DNA of 64,000 nucleotides from Saccharibacillus sacchari DSM 19268 (GTDB lineage Bacteria; Bacillota; Bacilli; Paenibacillales; Paenibacillaceae): NCBI RefSeq assembly GCF_000585395.1, contig NZ_KK073875.1, positions 3,075,674 to 3,139,673 of the forward strand. Reading direction: 5' to 3'. The translations under genes and the position numbers were made by a program. Position 1 is the stretch's first letter. Each line of letters starts with the position of its first letter. A model generated the notes under the pieces. It worked only from the letters and a program-made list of their open reading frames with translations. It was not told the origin of the DNA and ran no database searches. Positions 49,201 through 57,972 of the stretch are shown here, piece by piece.

Positions 49201-50694
49201 GTATTTGCCGACGAAGCTTATGCAGGCGTCGACAATATGTCGGTTACCGGAAGCACGGTGAGCCTGAACCTGACCAACCCGATCAAAACAGGTCAAAAAG
49301 TACAGGTCTCTTATACGCCGGGGACGGAACCGCTCAAAAACGCGGAAGGCACCGCAGTACCCGCGTTCACCCGTCTGGCCGTGGATAATCTGACCGGAAC
49401 GGCCGCGGGAGGCAATACGTCGGGAACCGGTTCGATCCCGATCATGAGCGGAACCGAATTCGGCAACAGCATGTCGATTCTGGGCAGCGGAGCGTCGACT
49501 TCTTCCGGCGCAAGCACGAAGTATAATCAGGATACGCATACGTACACGCTGCAGCCTGCCGCTCTTAAATCGGCGCTGGAAGCTTCGATGAACAACGGTA
49601 CGCGCTCGGTGGTGTTCGAGACGCCGGCGACGGATAATTCGGCTTTGGTCAATATCCCGCTGCCGATCTTGTCGGAAGTCGCGAAAAAATCGGACAATCT
49701 CTCGGTAGCCGTTCGGTACAAAAACGTATTGTTCGAGCTGCCGCTTAAAGATCTGCAAGCGCTGATGAACGCTTCTCCGACCAGTGCTTACGTACAGGTT
49801 GCGATTGAACCGGTACCGGCAGCCGCTTCGCTGGCTCTGCGTTCCACGCTTTTGGACAGCAAAGCCGAGACGTTGGCTGATTCGGTGGACATTCGAATGA
49901 CGCCGCTCACAGCCGGAATGGCAGCCAATTCCAATGCTCCTGCCGTCAAAGGCAATTATTACTTCAAGCTGCCTGTTTCCTCGGCGGCAGGCCAAACTTC
50001 CGTCGTCTATGAAGATAGCGATTCTTCGCGGCCCTTCTTTGTTCCGAGTTACTTGGACTCTTCGGCAGCGGGAACGGTAATTAGCGGAACGACGGTCGGC
50101 AATCGCGTATTGACGCCGGTCTCCACGACTTTTGCCTACTCGGACATGAATTCGCACTGGGCGAAAGACACGGTGAACGAATTGGCGTCGAAGTTCATTT
50201 TGGAAACGAAAAACGGAAACAATTTCTCGCCGGGTACTACGATTACGCGGGGAACGTTTGCCGAGTATATCGCGCGGGGAATGGGGCTGCCGTTTGACGC
50301 GGTTGCCGCCAACCAGTTCCGCGATGCCAATTACAGCCGTTATCTCGGCGGCGCGATCGGGGCGGCAGTCAACGCGGGAATCATTAACGGCAACACCGAC
50401 GGCACGTTCCGCGCAAACGATCCGATCACGCGCGAGCAGATGGCCGCCATGATGGTTCGCGCTTTGAATTATGCGGGCATCGATCCGACTTTGAACAGCG
50501 GTACGGCAGACGTGTTGAGCAAATTCAAAGACAGCCGGAATATCACGTTTACGACTGAAGCAGCCAAAGCCGTACGAGCAGGCGTGATCAAAGGCGGGTC
50601 CGACGGAAAGTTCAACCCGAAAGGAAACGCGACCCAAGCGGAAGCGGCCACGATGCTGCAGCGAGTGCTTCAAGAAGCAGGCTATTTGAACTAA
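46276..50694 (+). CDS. Large SLH-domain surface protein with repeated Ig-like domains, 1472 residues
   Basis: Secreted protein: signal peptide with cleavage near SVVQA-AG (about residue 34). From about residue 120 to 560 there are successive SbsA/Big_5-type Ig-like modules, recognisable by repeats such as PPVVNAFSPRPG, LTLTALSPANGAVGVART and ISMTSLMPNDRSVDV. From about 680 to 1050 follow SwmB-like beta modules ending in VKVSYTPDVRPLRDLKGN, VSVSYTPGSYPIKDASG and VQVSYTPGTEPLKNAEG. The C-terminus (last ~185 residues) has three SLH repeats (YSDMNSHWAKDTV, NGNTDGTFRANDPITREQMA, GGSDGKFNPKGNATQAEA). Wobble usage is GC-rich like the surroundings, so it is not expressed like the main S-layer gene. 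Probably an extended stalk or adhesin anchored to the pyruvylated wall polymer. Confidence 0.88.
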   Translation: MKNKIAAGLVCVLAANLLAAGPIPITGSFSVVQAAGETASLESVYFPTTAAVSPYPALSVTFKSAVQPGDALTTKFFTVKADDATVFTVRGDKMRVASDGLRVDLPLENAEWVNSNNQALAADTDYYVEASEGILKTKPAASQDASVPWAGIPSGNKTAWAFHTALTDNAAPKLIVQSPKTGAIAVTVTSKLVLDFDETVNFDETKIADLKIAKLQSNGTPGTAVSLKAEQIKGTGTSRITIEGLTLDNAADYQVTYPAGVFKDMAGNSAAAVANGSWKFRTISTDENPPVVNAFSPRPGLVGADLNAPFTLTFSQPVKPAADSEKKTVKIYRLDNNQLVQTVSASSLTPSAAYSRSVQVPHDALVRGTSYYVTVDPGAFVDLDGRPYAGTASTSEWTFTTTGDALTLTALSPANGAVGVARTNNLQLSFSRPVHLSSVEGTSVTVTRSGGTVHETLPLSGQQVSGFGTSTLKIAMTKPLEAGYVYTVALTNGSLEDAEGNAFPSSSKPLTWSFTTVTDGQSISMTSLMPNDRSVDVQLDTPIRIAFNRNIAVGNGTVSLNKATGTGSKIAAQVSVNPSNARELLIVPSSALEPATSYYVDLPAGSVTDAVSTGIQFAGLKGQEQWSFRTIAADTTVPTVQSAVMNSSNQIRLAYNKQLDSVSYPLLSSYSVTVNGEKRGLNDIFVRGESVYLTLDTGAAVGQDVKVSYTPDVRPLRDLKGNKAAALTGYAVKNNIETALPKPVEGTAYSRSINLTFASNLGPVDNRAYQQFSATADGGYIGIEGITYSAKSITLYTSSTIPDGSIVSVSYTPGSYPIKDASGQNLSGFQSFNVRNLLDRRPPEFVSAELSGKELILNYNEALATDKLPTNSQFSVLANGLPVYVTGVAVDGQKVRLTLASSLIAANGVSVSYVPGVLKLTDLNLNAAGYLNLQPVGAATGTSGIRSATVNGTALQITFTGALMGTTNPQSAQFSVFADEAYAGVDNMSVTGSTVSLNLTNPIKTGQKVQVSYTPGTEPLKNAEGTAVPAFTRLAVDNLTGTAAGGNTSGTGSIPIMSGTEFGNSMSILGSGASTSSGASTKYNQDTHTYTLQPAALKSALEASMNNGTRSVVFETPATDNSALVNIPLPILSEVAKKSDNLSVAVRYKNVLFELPLKDLQALMNASPTSAYVQVAIEPVPAAASLALRSTLLDSKAETLADSVDIRMTPLTAGMAANSNAPAVKGNYYFKLPVSSAAGQTSVVYEDSDSSRPFFVPSYLDSSAAGTVISGTTVGNRVLTPVSTTFAYSDMNSHWAKDTVNELASKFILETKNGNNFSPGTTITRGTFAEYIARGMGLPFDAVAANQFRDANYSRYLGGAIGAAVNAGIINGNTDGTFRANDPITREQMAAMMVRALNYAGIDPTLNSGTADVLSKFKDSRNITFTTEAAKAVRAGVIKGGSDGKFNPKGNATQAEAATMLQRVLQEAGYLN

Positions 50695-50762
50695 ACAACT
50701 AAATAATTCCAAAGGCCCAGTTCGCCTAGTCCTCCTCGCTCAGAGTTTTTCGAACCGTACAC

Positions 50763-50812
50763 AAAAGCGATCATTTCTTCAAATTATTTGTTGAAATGAT
50801 CGCTTTTTCTCT
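50763..50812 (+). terminator. Intrinsic terminator after the large SLH gene
   Basis: AAAGCGATCATTTC (50764-50777) pairs with GAAATGATCGCTTT (50793-50806), followed by TTTCT. A TACAAT at 50903-50908 with TTTGTG 16 bases upstream may be the promoter of the next gene. Confidence 0.88.
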
Positions 50813-50988
50813 TTTCATTTTGCGGAAGTGAGGTAGAATGGTTTATTGTAGTTTGTTTTTTTGTCGAATTTGCAGGAACTTTTGTGCGTCGTTTCAGTCT
50901 ATTACAATAGTGGCGTATATTGGCCTGACATGAATTAGTCATACATACGCGAACGAATCTGTACAGATAGGGAGCGAAACCGAACATC

Positions 50989-53676
50989 ATGAATAAGCAG
51001 GGCAAAAAGATAGGGAAAAAGTGGATGGTTGCCGTATTGGCCGGAGCTTTGGTCGTGCAGCCGCTCGCTGTTCCGGGCTGGGGAGCGTTGACGGGAGTGC
51101 ACGAAGCTTCTGCGGCGGCAGCCGTTTCCATCAACAAGACGAATGAAGAAATCATCACGTCCGGCGCGAATCTGTTAACCTATAAATACTCCGTACCCCG
51201 TTCAGGCAAAGCAGCGACCGGTCTGGCCAGCGTCATCCAGGTCGATCTGCAAAATCCGTACGTTAAGCTGGATGTCATGACCGGAAAAGGCGGTAAGTTC
51301 ACCACGCTGCAAACCGTTAGCGGCATGGCCAAAGAAACGGATGCCGTAGCAGGCGTCAACGGCGATTATTTCAATACGGCGGCCGAAGGAGCTCCGATGG
51401 GAGCGCAAGTCTCGAACGGCGTGCTGATGTCCAGTCCGTCCGAGCTTAAAGGAATGTATGCGTTCGGCGTGACCAAAGACCGCAAACCGGTGATCGACCA
51501 GTATGATTTTTCCGGTACGGTCAATTCGGATGGCGGACAAGCGTTCGATCTGGCGGGAATCAATCTGGTCTCGTACAGTCCCGAACCGGACGGAGGCTAC
51601 AGCCACGTCGATGCGATGTACATCTATACGGATGCCTGGGGCAACGCCGAACGTCCGAAGAACAGCGCGACAATCCCTTCCGAGGCCTTGGTGGAAAACG
51701 GTGTCGTCACGAAAGTGTCGCTGAACAAGGCGCTGGAAGGCACGGTTCCGGAAGGCGCGTATATCCTGCGTGCGCACGGGAAAGCAGCGACTTACATGAA
51801 AGCGAATCTGACCGTGGGCGCGCGCGTGCAGACCGATTACAGCCTGGTGTCCCGAACGACGGGGCAAAAGCTTGATCCGGCTTCGCTTGAAGTCATGATC
51901 GGCGGTCACACCATTCTGGTCGATAACGGCAAAGCCGCGTCGTTTTCCCGTAACGTCAACTCGATCGGCGGCTACCGGGCGCGTACGGCGCTGGGCTACT
52001 CGCAAAGCGGGCGTTATGCGTACATTGTGACGGTTCAAGACAACGACGGCAGCAGCGGCATGTCCTTGACCGAGCTTCAGGGCTTCATGACGAGCCTGGG
52101 CATCTGGAAAGGCATCAACCTGGACGGAGGCGGCTCGACCACGATGGTGTCGCGTCCGCTCGGCGAAGAACAGGCGCAGCTCACGTTCACGACCGAATAC
52201 GGCGGTCAGACGCAGCGCAGCGTCGTGAACGGGTTGGGCGTGTATACGACGGCTCCGGAAGGCAAGCTCAAAGGCTTTGCGGTAAGCGGCAAAACGCAGT
52301 TGTTGATCGGAGAAACGGCCAACTACAGCGTAAAGGGCTATGATACCTACTATAACCCGATCGCCGCGGCGAATATCAATCCGTCGTGGAAATCGAGCAA
52401 TTCGAACGTCGTTTGGAACGGCAGCACATTGACGGCGAAAAAAGCAGGAACGGCCACGTTGACGGCGACCAGCAGCGGAGTCAGCTCGACGCTTCAGGTT
52501 GAAGTGCTGGGCGCCGATTCCCTCTCGTCTTTGAATCTGGGAGCAGCAACGGCGTCGCTTAAGGTAGGGACGGTCGTTCCGTTGTCCGTAACCGCGACCT
52601 TGAAATCCGGCAACACGGTCAGCATTGATCCTTCGGCGCTGGATTGGGAGTTTGTCGGCTTCAAAGGAAGAATCAAGGACGGCTCGTTGAATGTAACGTC
52701 CGTGAACAGCGGAGCGAAAGTCGGTTACGCGATTGCCAGCTATGAAGGCTTCAAGACCATGCTGACGCTGGCCGACGTGCAAGAGACGGATTGGGAAACC
52801 TTCGAAAATGTGGCCTACGGTTTGTCGTTTACAGGCAGCCCGTCCGCGGTAACCGGCAAAGTGCAGATCAAGTCGGGTACGGGTACGCATTCCGGTTCGA
52901 AAGTGCTGCGTCTCGATTACGATACAACAGCAGGGACAGGCAACAAATATGCATACGTCAACCTGAACGGCTCGTCTGGCAAAACGCTACCGTCGGGTGC
53001 AAGCGCGCTGAGCCTGGATGTATTGGGTGATAATAGCTACAACTGGCTCCGGGCCGAGGTCGTCGGCGCAGACGGCAAGACCGTTTACGTCGATCTGGCG
53101 AAGAGCCTGAACTTTACCGGTTGGAAAACGCTTAGTGTGAACCTGAACCAGTATGGTACAATTGCGTATCCGGCCAAAGTCAAGCGAATCTATGTCGTGA
53201 ATTTGGCGGAAGGACAGGACGAACGTTCGGCAAGCGGCTTCGTGGAGATCGATAACATCAAGACGACTTCCCCGGCGGACGCGGGCTCGCTGGGTCTTCC
53301 GTCGGGCGTGAACGCCAAGATGACGGTCGGTTCCAAAACGCTGCTGACGAACGGCAAAGCAAGCACGATGGATGTATCGCCTGTCGTGCGCGGCGGAGTC
53401 ACCTACCTTCCGGTCAAATACATCACGGATGCGTTCGGCGGAACGTCGGGCTGGGAAGCAAAAAGCGGTTCAATCTCGATTCGGCGCGGGGATCAGCTTC
53501 TTGTATTAAATTTGAATAAAAAGGACTATATTCTAAACGGAAAACGCAAAACTTCCGATTCGGCCACCATAAGTGTATCGAATAGGACTTTAGTCCCTGT
53601 AAGATTGGTTTCCGAGCAGCTTGGATTGCTTGTAAAATGGGAACAAGAAACGAAGACTGTGACTATCGAGTCATGA
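50989..53676 (+). CDS. Secreted phosphodiester glycosidase (NAGPA-type) with Big_2 and copper-amine-oxidase-like stalk domains
   Basis: 895 residues. Signal peptide with cleavage near HEASA-AA (about residue 42). The NAGPA/DUF2233 domain spans about residues 70-420 with AGVNGDYFNTAAEGAPMGAQ and the glycine motif NLDGGGSTTMVSRPL; this family cleaves GlcNAc-1-phosphodiester bonds. Next is a Big_2-like Ig domain (about 430-510), a beta-sandwich region resembling carbohydrate-binding modules (about 600-765), and a C-terminal copper amine oxidase N-terminal (stalk) domain (about 780-895: GGVTYLPVKYITDAFGG, NRTLVPVRLVSEQLGL). The fold could act on teichoic-type or capsular phosphodiesters. It ends 54 bases before degS and so may share regulation with it. 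Confidence 0.85.
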   Translation: MNKQGKKIGKKWMVAVLAGALVVQPLAVPGWGALTGVHEASAAAAVSINKTNEEIITSGANLLTYKYSVPRSGKAATGLASVIQVDLQNPYVKLDVMTGKGGKFTTLQTVSGMAKETDAVAGVNGDYFNTAAEGAPMGAQVSNGVLMSSPSELKGMYAFGVTKDRKPVIDQYDFSGTVNSDGGQAFDLAGINLVSYSPEPDGGYSHVDAMYIYTDAWGNAERPKNSATIPSEALVENGVVTKVSLNKALEGTVPEGAYILRAHGKAATYMKANLTVGARVQTDYSLVSRTTGQKLDPASLEVMIGGHTILVDNGKAASFSRNVNSIGGYRARTALGYSQSGRYAYIVTVQDNDGSSGMSLTELQGFMTSLGIWKGINLDGGGSTTMVSRPLGEEQAQLTFTTEYGGQTQRSVVNGLGVYTTAPEGKLKGFAVSGKTQLLIGETANYSVKGYDTYYNPIAAANINPSWKSSNSNVVWNGSTLTAKKAGTATLTATSSGVSSTLQVEVLGADSLSSLNLGAATASLKVGTVVPLSVTATLKSGNTVSIDPSALDWEFVGFKGRIKDGSLNVTSVNSGAKVGYAIASYEGFKTMLTLADVQETDWETFENVAYGLSFTGSPSAVTGKVQIKSGTGTHSGSKVLRLDYDTTAGTGNKYAYVNLNGSSGKTLPSGASALSLDVLGDNSYNWLRAEVVGADGKTVYVDLAKSLNFTGWKTLSVNLNQYGTIAYPAKVKRIYVVNLAEGQDERSASGFVEIDNIKTTSPADAGSLGLPSGVNAKMTVGSKTLLTNGKASTMDVSPVVRGGVTYLPVKYITDAFGGTSGWEAKSGSISIRRGDQLLVLNLNKKDYILNGKRKTSDSATISVSNRTLVPVRLVSEQLGLLVKWEQETKTVTIES

Positions 53677-53730
53677 TACGATAGGTTCTGAACGATCACC
53701 TGTTTGACAATAAGGTGAACGCCGGAGAGA

Positions 53731-54945
53731 ATGGAGTCGATTTTGCCCGTGGATTTCCAAGCGGATGCTTTGAACCGAGTCATCAAAAATACCATCCAAG
53801 TCGTCGAAGACAGCAAGTATCAAATTTTTGAGATATTGGACCAGTCCCGCGCCGAACTCAACTCGCTCACCGAAGAACTGCAGAAGGTCATCAAGGAAAC
53901 TTCGGACACGGCCGACATGGTCGATGATCTCGAAGGGAAATTCCGTCTTTCCCGTATCCGGCTCACGGAAGTGAGTCGGGATTTCGTTAAATATACGGAG
54001 AATGATATTCGGCAGGCCTATGAGCGGGCCACGCAGTTCCAATTGGAACTTTCGGTGTATAGGGAAAAAGAAGCTTATTTGCGAGCCCGTCGAGACGAGC
54101 TTCATCTTCGCGTGCGCAATGCCACGAGTTCGATCGAGCGCGCCGAGGCGCTGGGCTCGCAAATGAGTGTCGTCACCGAATATTTGTCCGGCGGAGAAGT
54201 CGGACAAGCAACCAAGATGTTGGAATCCGCAAAAACCCGCCAGATGGTCGGCTTGAAAATCATTCTGGCTCAGGAAGAAGAACGTAAACGCATTTCCAGG
54301 GAAATTCATGACGGTCCGGCGCAACTAATGGCTAATATGGCGCTCCGGACCGAAATCGTCGAACGCATGCTGGGCAAGCAGGATTACGGCCGCGTTCAAG
54401 AAGAAGTGGCGGATCTCAAAAAGCAGGTGCGTTTCAGCCTGGAAGAGATTCGCAAAGTCATTTTCAATCTCCGACCGATGGCGCTTGACGACCTCGGATT
54501 GATTCCGACGCTTCGCAAGTACACGCGCGACTACGAGGAAAAAAACCGGATTCGCACCGTATTCGAGACGAGGGGCAAAGAGTATCGGCTCTCTTCCGCC
54601 ATGGAGGCTGCCGTCTTCCGCTTGATTCAGGAGGCGCTCACCAACGCGGCCAAGCACGGAGACCCTACTCATGTCGTCGTCGAGATCGCCTACCAGACGC
54701 AGCTTGTCAAAATCTCGATTCGGGATAACGGACGCGGCTTTAACATGGATATCTTGGAACAAAAGGCGAACCAGCATGCGCATTTCGGTTTGATTGGAAT
54801 GCGGGAAAGAGTCGAGCTGCTTGAGGGACGAATGGAGATCGAATCAGCCGAGAATCAAGGAACCAAAATCGTGATCCATATCCCGACGAATGTAGAAAAT
54901 GGAAAGGGGTATGAAGATGGAGAGCATGAACTCGGAACAACCTAA
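53731..54945 (+). CDS. degS: Two-component sensor histidine kinase DegS
   Basis: 404-residue cytoplasmic kinase without membrane helices, as for B. subtilis DegS (385 residues). The N-terminal coiled-coil sensor domain is rich in Glu/Arg; the HisKA_3 motif RISREIHDGPAQL places the phospho-histidine at about residue 193; the HATPase region has DNGRGFNMD and HFGLIGMRERVE. Partner of DegU, whose start lies inside the end of degS. DegS/DegU controls secreted enzymes, motility, competence and biofilm in Bacillus. Confidence 0.95.
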   Translation: MESILPVDFQADALNRVIKNTIQVVEDSKYQIFEILDQSRAELNSLTEELQKVIKETSDTADMVDDLEGKFRLSRIRLTEVSRDFVKYTENDIRQAYERATQFQLELSVYREKEAYLRARRDELHLRVRNATSSIERAEALGSQMSVVTEYLSGGEVGQATKMLESAKTRQMVGLKIILAQEEERKRISREIHDGPAQLMANMALRTEIVERMLGKQDYGRVQEEVADLKKQVRFSLEEIRKVIFNLRPMALDDLGLIPTLRKYTRDYEEKNRIRTVFETRGKEYRLSSAMEAAVFRLIQEALTNAAKHGDPTHVVVEIAYQTQLVKISIRDNGRGFNMDILEQKANQHAHFGLIGMRERVELLEGRMEIESAENQGTKIVIHIPTNVENGKGYEDGEHELGTT

Positions 54946-55642
54946 AATTAAAGTGCTTTTGGCTGACGATCACCAATTGTTCCGTGAAGGATTGAAAAGG
55001 ATTTTGAACATGGAGGACGATATCGAGGTGATTGGGGAGTGCAGCGACGGCATTCAAGTGCTGGAATTCTGCAACGCCTACAGACCCGACGTCATCCTGA
55101 TGGACATCAACATGCCCAACGAGAACGGCGTGGAAGCTACGGCGAAACTCCGCGAGATTTTCCCGGACATCAAAGTCATCATGCTGTCGATTCACGACGA
55201 TGAAAGCTATGTCTTCGAGACGCTGCGCAAGGGAGCCAGCGGTTATCTCTTGAAAGACATGGAAGCGGAGTCGCTTATTAATGCGATTCGCAGCGTAGCG
55301 GCCGGCCACGCGTATATTCATCCCAAAGTGACGGGCAAACTGATTCAACAGCTTCAGCGCATGACGTTCGTGAACGAACGCGGCGCCATGTTCGAAGGCG
55401 TGCAAGACGAAGAAGCCGGCGTTAAATTCATCGGCGGCGAAGACAACCCGCTTACGCGCCGCGAAGCTGAAGTGCTGCGTCTGATGTCCGAAGGCAAAAG
55501 CAACAAAGCCATCGGAGAATTTTTGTTCATCAGTGAGAAAACGGTTAAAAACCACGTCAGCAGCATTCTGCAAAAGATGGAAGTCGAAGACCGGACGCAG
55601 GCCGTCATCAACGCAATCAAGATGGGCTGGGTTACGCTGTAA
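54917..55642 (+). CDS. degU: Response regulator DegU
   Basis: 241-residue NarL/FixJ-type regulator. Receiver domain with the acidic pair in LLADDHQLFREGL, phospho-aspartate D63 in ILMDINMP, and the C-terminal LuxR-type helix-turn-helix (LTRREAEVLRLMSEGKSNKA, EKTVKNHVSSILQKM). ATG 54917 is chosen for AAGGGG 7 bases upstream; ATG 54899 and 54911 are alternatives. Overlaps degS. In B. subtilis degV or comFA follow; here a 275-base gap with a terminator separates it from comFA. Confidence 0.95.
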   Translation: MESMNSEQPKIKVLLADDHQLFREGLKRILNMEDDIEVIGECSDGIQVLEFCNAYRPDVILMDINMPNENGVEATAKLREIFPDIKVIMLSIHDDESYVFETLRKGASGYLLKDMEAESLINAIRSVAAGHAYIHPKVTGKLIQQLQRMTFVNERGAMFEGVQDEEAGVKFIGGEDNPLTRREAEVLRLMSEGKSNKAIGEFLFISEKTVKNHVSSILQKMEVEDRTQAVINAIKMGWVTL

Positions 55643-55917
55643 GCAACGCCTTCATTTTACGGACGAAAGTAGGGAATTGACGCTCATGTTTCCTAGTACG
55701 TTGTCTCCGTCTCATACCCAACACATCAAGCAGCTCTGCGAACAGGTTGAGACAGCGTAACGGGACCGATCTTGCGAAAGCAGGGTTCGGAAAAAGTTAG
55801 TAAGTGAAGAAAATAACGTATTATCAGGAATGAAGCACACTCCTTATACGCTCGCAAGAGCGCAAAGGGTGTGCTTTTTTTGTTGAATTTTTTAAAAAAA
55901 TTATCGGAGGAATAGAA
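55643..55917 (+). other. degU-comFA intergenic region with terminator
   Basis: A terminator is clear: AGCACAC (55834-55840) with GTGTGCT (55869-55875), an inner CGCTC/GAGCG stem, and a long T-run. Upstream of it a 24-codon ATG frame (55686-55760) exists with only a weak ribosome-binding site; I cannot support it as a gene. No remnant of degV is visible. Confidence 0.6.
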
Positions 55918-57972
55918 ATGAAAGCAGGGGTTTATGTTGCCGGACATGCAAAGAAACTAAGCTGTTATATGTCGCTGGATTTGAATGTGGATCGATGCTG
56001 GTGGGGACTGCAGCAAGCCAGAGGGACAGAAGCGGTATTTTTTCGTCTCATTTCCCGCGGAATGCCCCTGCAATGGGCGACTGCATTGGCGGGGCTTCAG
56101 CTTAATGCGCATATTCCGACTTGGACAAATTCCGATTGGAGCCGATATATCCGTTCTGGTTTGGGCCGAATGCTGAACGAGGAAGATCTGGCCTCTTTTG
56201 AGCATTTATCGGGTATTGTAGAGTTCGATGAAGCGCAAGATGCGGCAATGCCTGTCCTTGGAAACCCGTTAAATGAAGCAACGGCGTCGACTTGGCTTAG
56301 ACAGTTGCATGATTCCGCAGGACGATTGATTGCACGGTTGAACGGGAGGTCGCTGCTTGGGGGAGAAGTGGAGTCCATGTTGAAGGAGTTGGATCCTGCT
56401 TTGGAAAAGCAATGGAGATCCGTCGCGCAATTTGCGTATTTGCAAGGAACGATCAAGCTGGAGAACGCCGTGAAAACGAAGCCTAGAAGCGTTGCGGTTC
56501 GACAGGGTCTTAAGAATGTGTTTGGTTTGGGAAGTATGCTTGCTGAAAAATCGGCACATCAGTGCATGCGCTGCGGCAGTGCTGCCGACGGAGGACCCTG
56601 CGGTTCATGCGGCTCGTCCGATTGTGCGAGATGCGAGGCTTGCCGCGCACTCGGGCGAAGCCGTTCCTGCGAGGTGTTGGTATCGAGCATGCAGCAAGAG
56701 GGTTGCGCAGCGTCAGATCGCGGCCTATTAAGGGGGCAGAAACTAACGCAAGCAGACCTGCGGGCGAGACTGACGTATTGGAATCTCAGTCCGGCACAGA
56801 CCGAAGCCTCCGAACAAGCCGTGCGTTTTCTGGAATCGCCGATCGGATCGTCCCGATCGGCTGCCGCCAAACAGATGAAGCGTCGACGGATTCTCCGTAT
56901 AGCCATACAGTCTAACACCCAAAGACCCGATACATCCGGCTACGCCGCACAAGATCCAAGTAGCCGGTTTCTGCTTTGGGCGGTGACCGGAGCGGGCAAG
57001 ACGGAGATGTTGTTTCCGTTAATCGAACACGTTCGTAGTCAAGGCGGCCGCGTGCTGGTCGCTACGCCCCGGCGTGACGTCGTATTGGAATTGGCCCCGC
57101 GTCTGCGTAAAGCTTTTCCCGATGAAACGCTGGTCGCTCTGTATGGAGGCAGCGAGGAGCGGTGGCGGCGAGGAGGGGTTACATTGGCCACGACGCATCA
57201 AGTGCTGCGTTTCGATCATGCCTTCGATCTGGTGGTGATTGATGAACTGGACGCTTTTCCTTTTCACGGGGATCCCATGCTGGCTTACGCCGCGGAACGG
57301 TGCCGGGCAGCCGGCGGGAGAACCGTCTATTTGTCGGCGACGCCGCCCAAAGAGCTTCAGTCGCTGGTGCGCAAAGGGCATCTGGCTTGCGCGAAAGTGC
57401 CGGTCCGATACCATCGTTATCCGCTGCCTGTCCCCATGCTGCTTCGGATGAGTTCGTTGTCTGAATGTTTGCGGAAAAAACGGCTGCCGGACGTGCTGCT
57501 GCGAAAATGGCGAGTATCGTTGGAGAGAGGGGCGCAGGTTTTTATTTTCGTTCCGAAGATTGCCTTCGCGGAGCCGCTGGCGGCGCTGCTGCGAGTCGTT
57601 TTTCCGGGGATTGCTGTCGGGGCGACTTCCTCGCAGGATGAAGAGCGCGGAGGCAAAGTGTCATCTTTTCGGGCAACCGACTTGAGAATGCTGGTGACGA
57701 CGACCATATTGGAGAGAGGGGTCACGGTTCCGCGCAGCGACGTCTATATTTTGGATGCGGACAGCGGGCTGTTCGACGAAGCGTCGCTGGTTCAGATGGC
57801 AGGTCGCGCAGGACGTTCGGCAGACGATCCCGCAGGCAAGGTCGTTTTTGCAGCGGTTCAGAAAACGAAAGCCCAGGTCGGAGCCCGTCGCCAAATTCGC
57901 CGGATGAACCGATTAGCCCGGCCGTTTCTGCTGCCTCGGCATGCCCGAAAAAGCTCGGAGTCCAAACGATGA
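55918..57972 (+). CDS. comFA: ComFA-like DNA uptake helicase/ATPase
   Basis: 684-residue DEAD-box-type ATPase that drives import of single-stranded DNA during competence. An N-terminal region of about 210 residues is followed by a zinc-binding cysteine cluster (about residues 216-242: CMRCG, CGSCGSSDC, CEAC), then the motor: Walker A TGAGKTE (about 357-363), Walker B VVIDELD (about 432), SATPP motif III, and the C-terminal helicase motif QMAGRAGRSADDP. A basic insert (about residues 312-350) lies between the zinc finger and Walker A. GGAGGAATAG precedes ATG. Its stop overlaps comFC by 4 bases. Confidence 0.92.
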   Translation: MKAGVYVAGHAKKLSCYMSLDLNVDRCWWGLQQARGTEAVFFRLISRGMPLQWATALAGLQLNAHIPTWTNSDWSRYIRSGLGRMLNEEDLASFEHLSGIVEFDEAQDAAMPVLGNPLNEATASTWLRQLHDSAGRLIARLNGRSLLGGEVESMLKELDPALEKQWRSVAQFAYLQGTIKLENAVKTKPRSVAVRQGLKNVFGLGSMLAEKSAHQCMRCGSAADGGPCGSCGSSDCARCEACRALGRSRSCEVLVSSMQQEGCAASDRGLLRGQKLTQADLRARLTYWNLSPAQTEASEQAVRFLESPIGSSRSAAAKQMKRRRILRIAIQSNTQRPDTSGYAAQDPSSRFLLWAVTGAGKTEMLFPLIEHVRSQGGRVLVATPRRDVVLELAPRLRKAFPDETLVALYGGSEERWRRGGVTLATTHQVLRFDHAFDLVVIDELDAFPFHGDPMLAYAAERCRAAGGRTVYLSATPPKELQSLVRKGHLACAKVPVRYHRYPLPVPMLLRMSSLSECLRKKRLPDVLLRKWRVSLERGAQVFIFVPKIAFAEPLAALLRVVFPGIAVGATSSQDEERGGKVSSFRATDLRMLVTTTILERGVTVPRSDVYILDADSGLFDEASLVQMAGRAGRSADDPAGKVVFAAVQKTKAQVGARRQIRRMNRLARPFLLPRHARKSSESKR

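Noticed and set aside
55686..55760. 24-codon peptide gene between degU and comFA
   Set aside because: The ribosome-binding site is weak and nothing in the sequence supports selection for coding.
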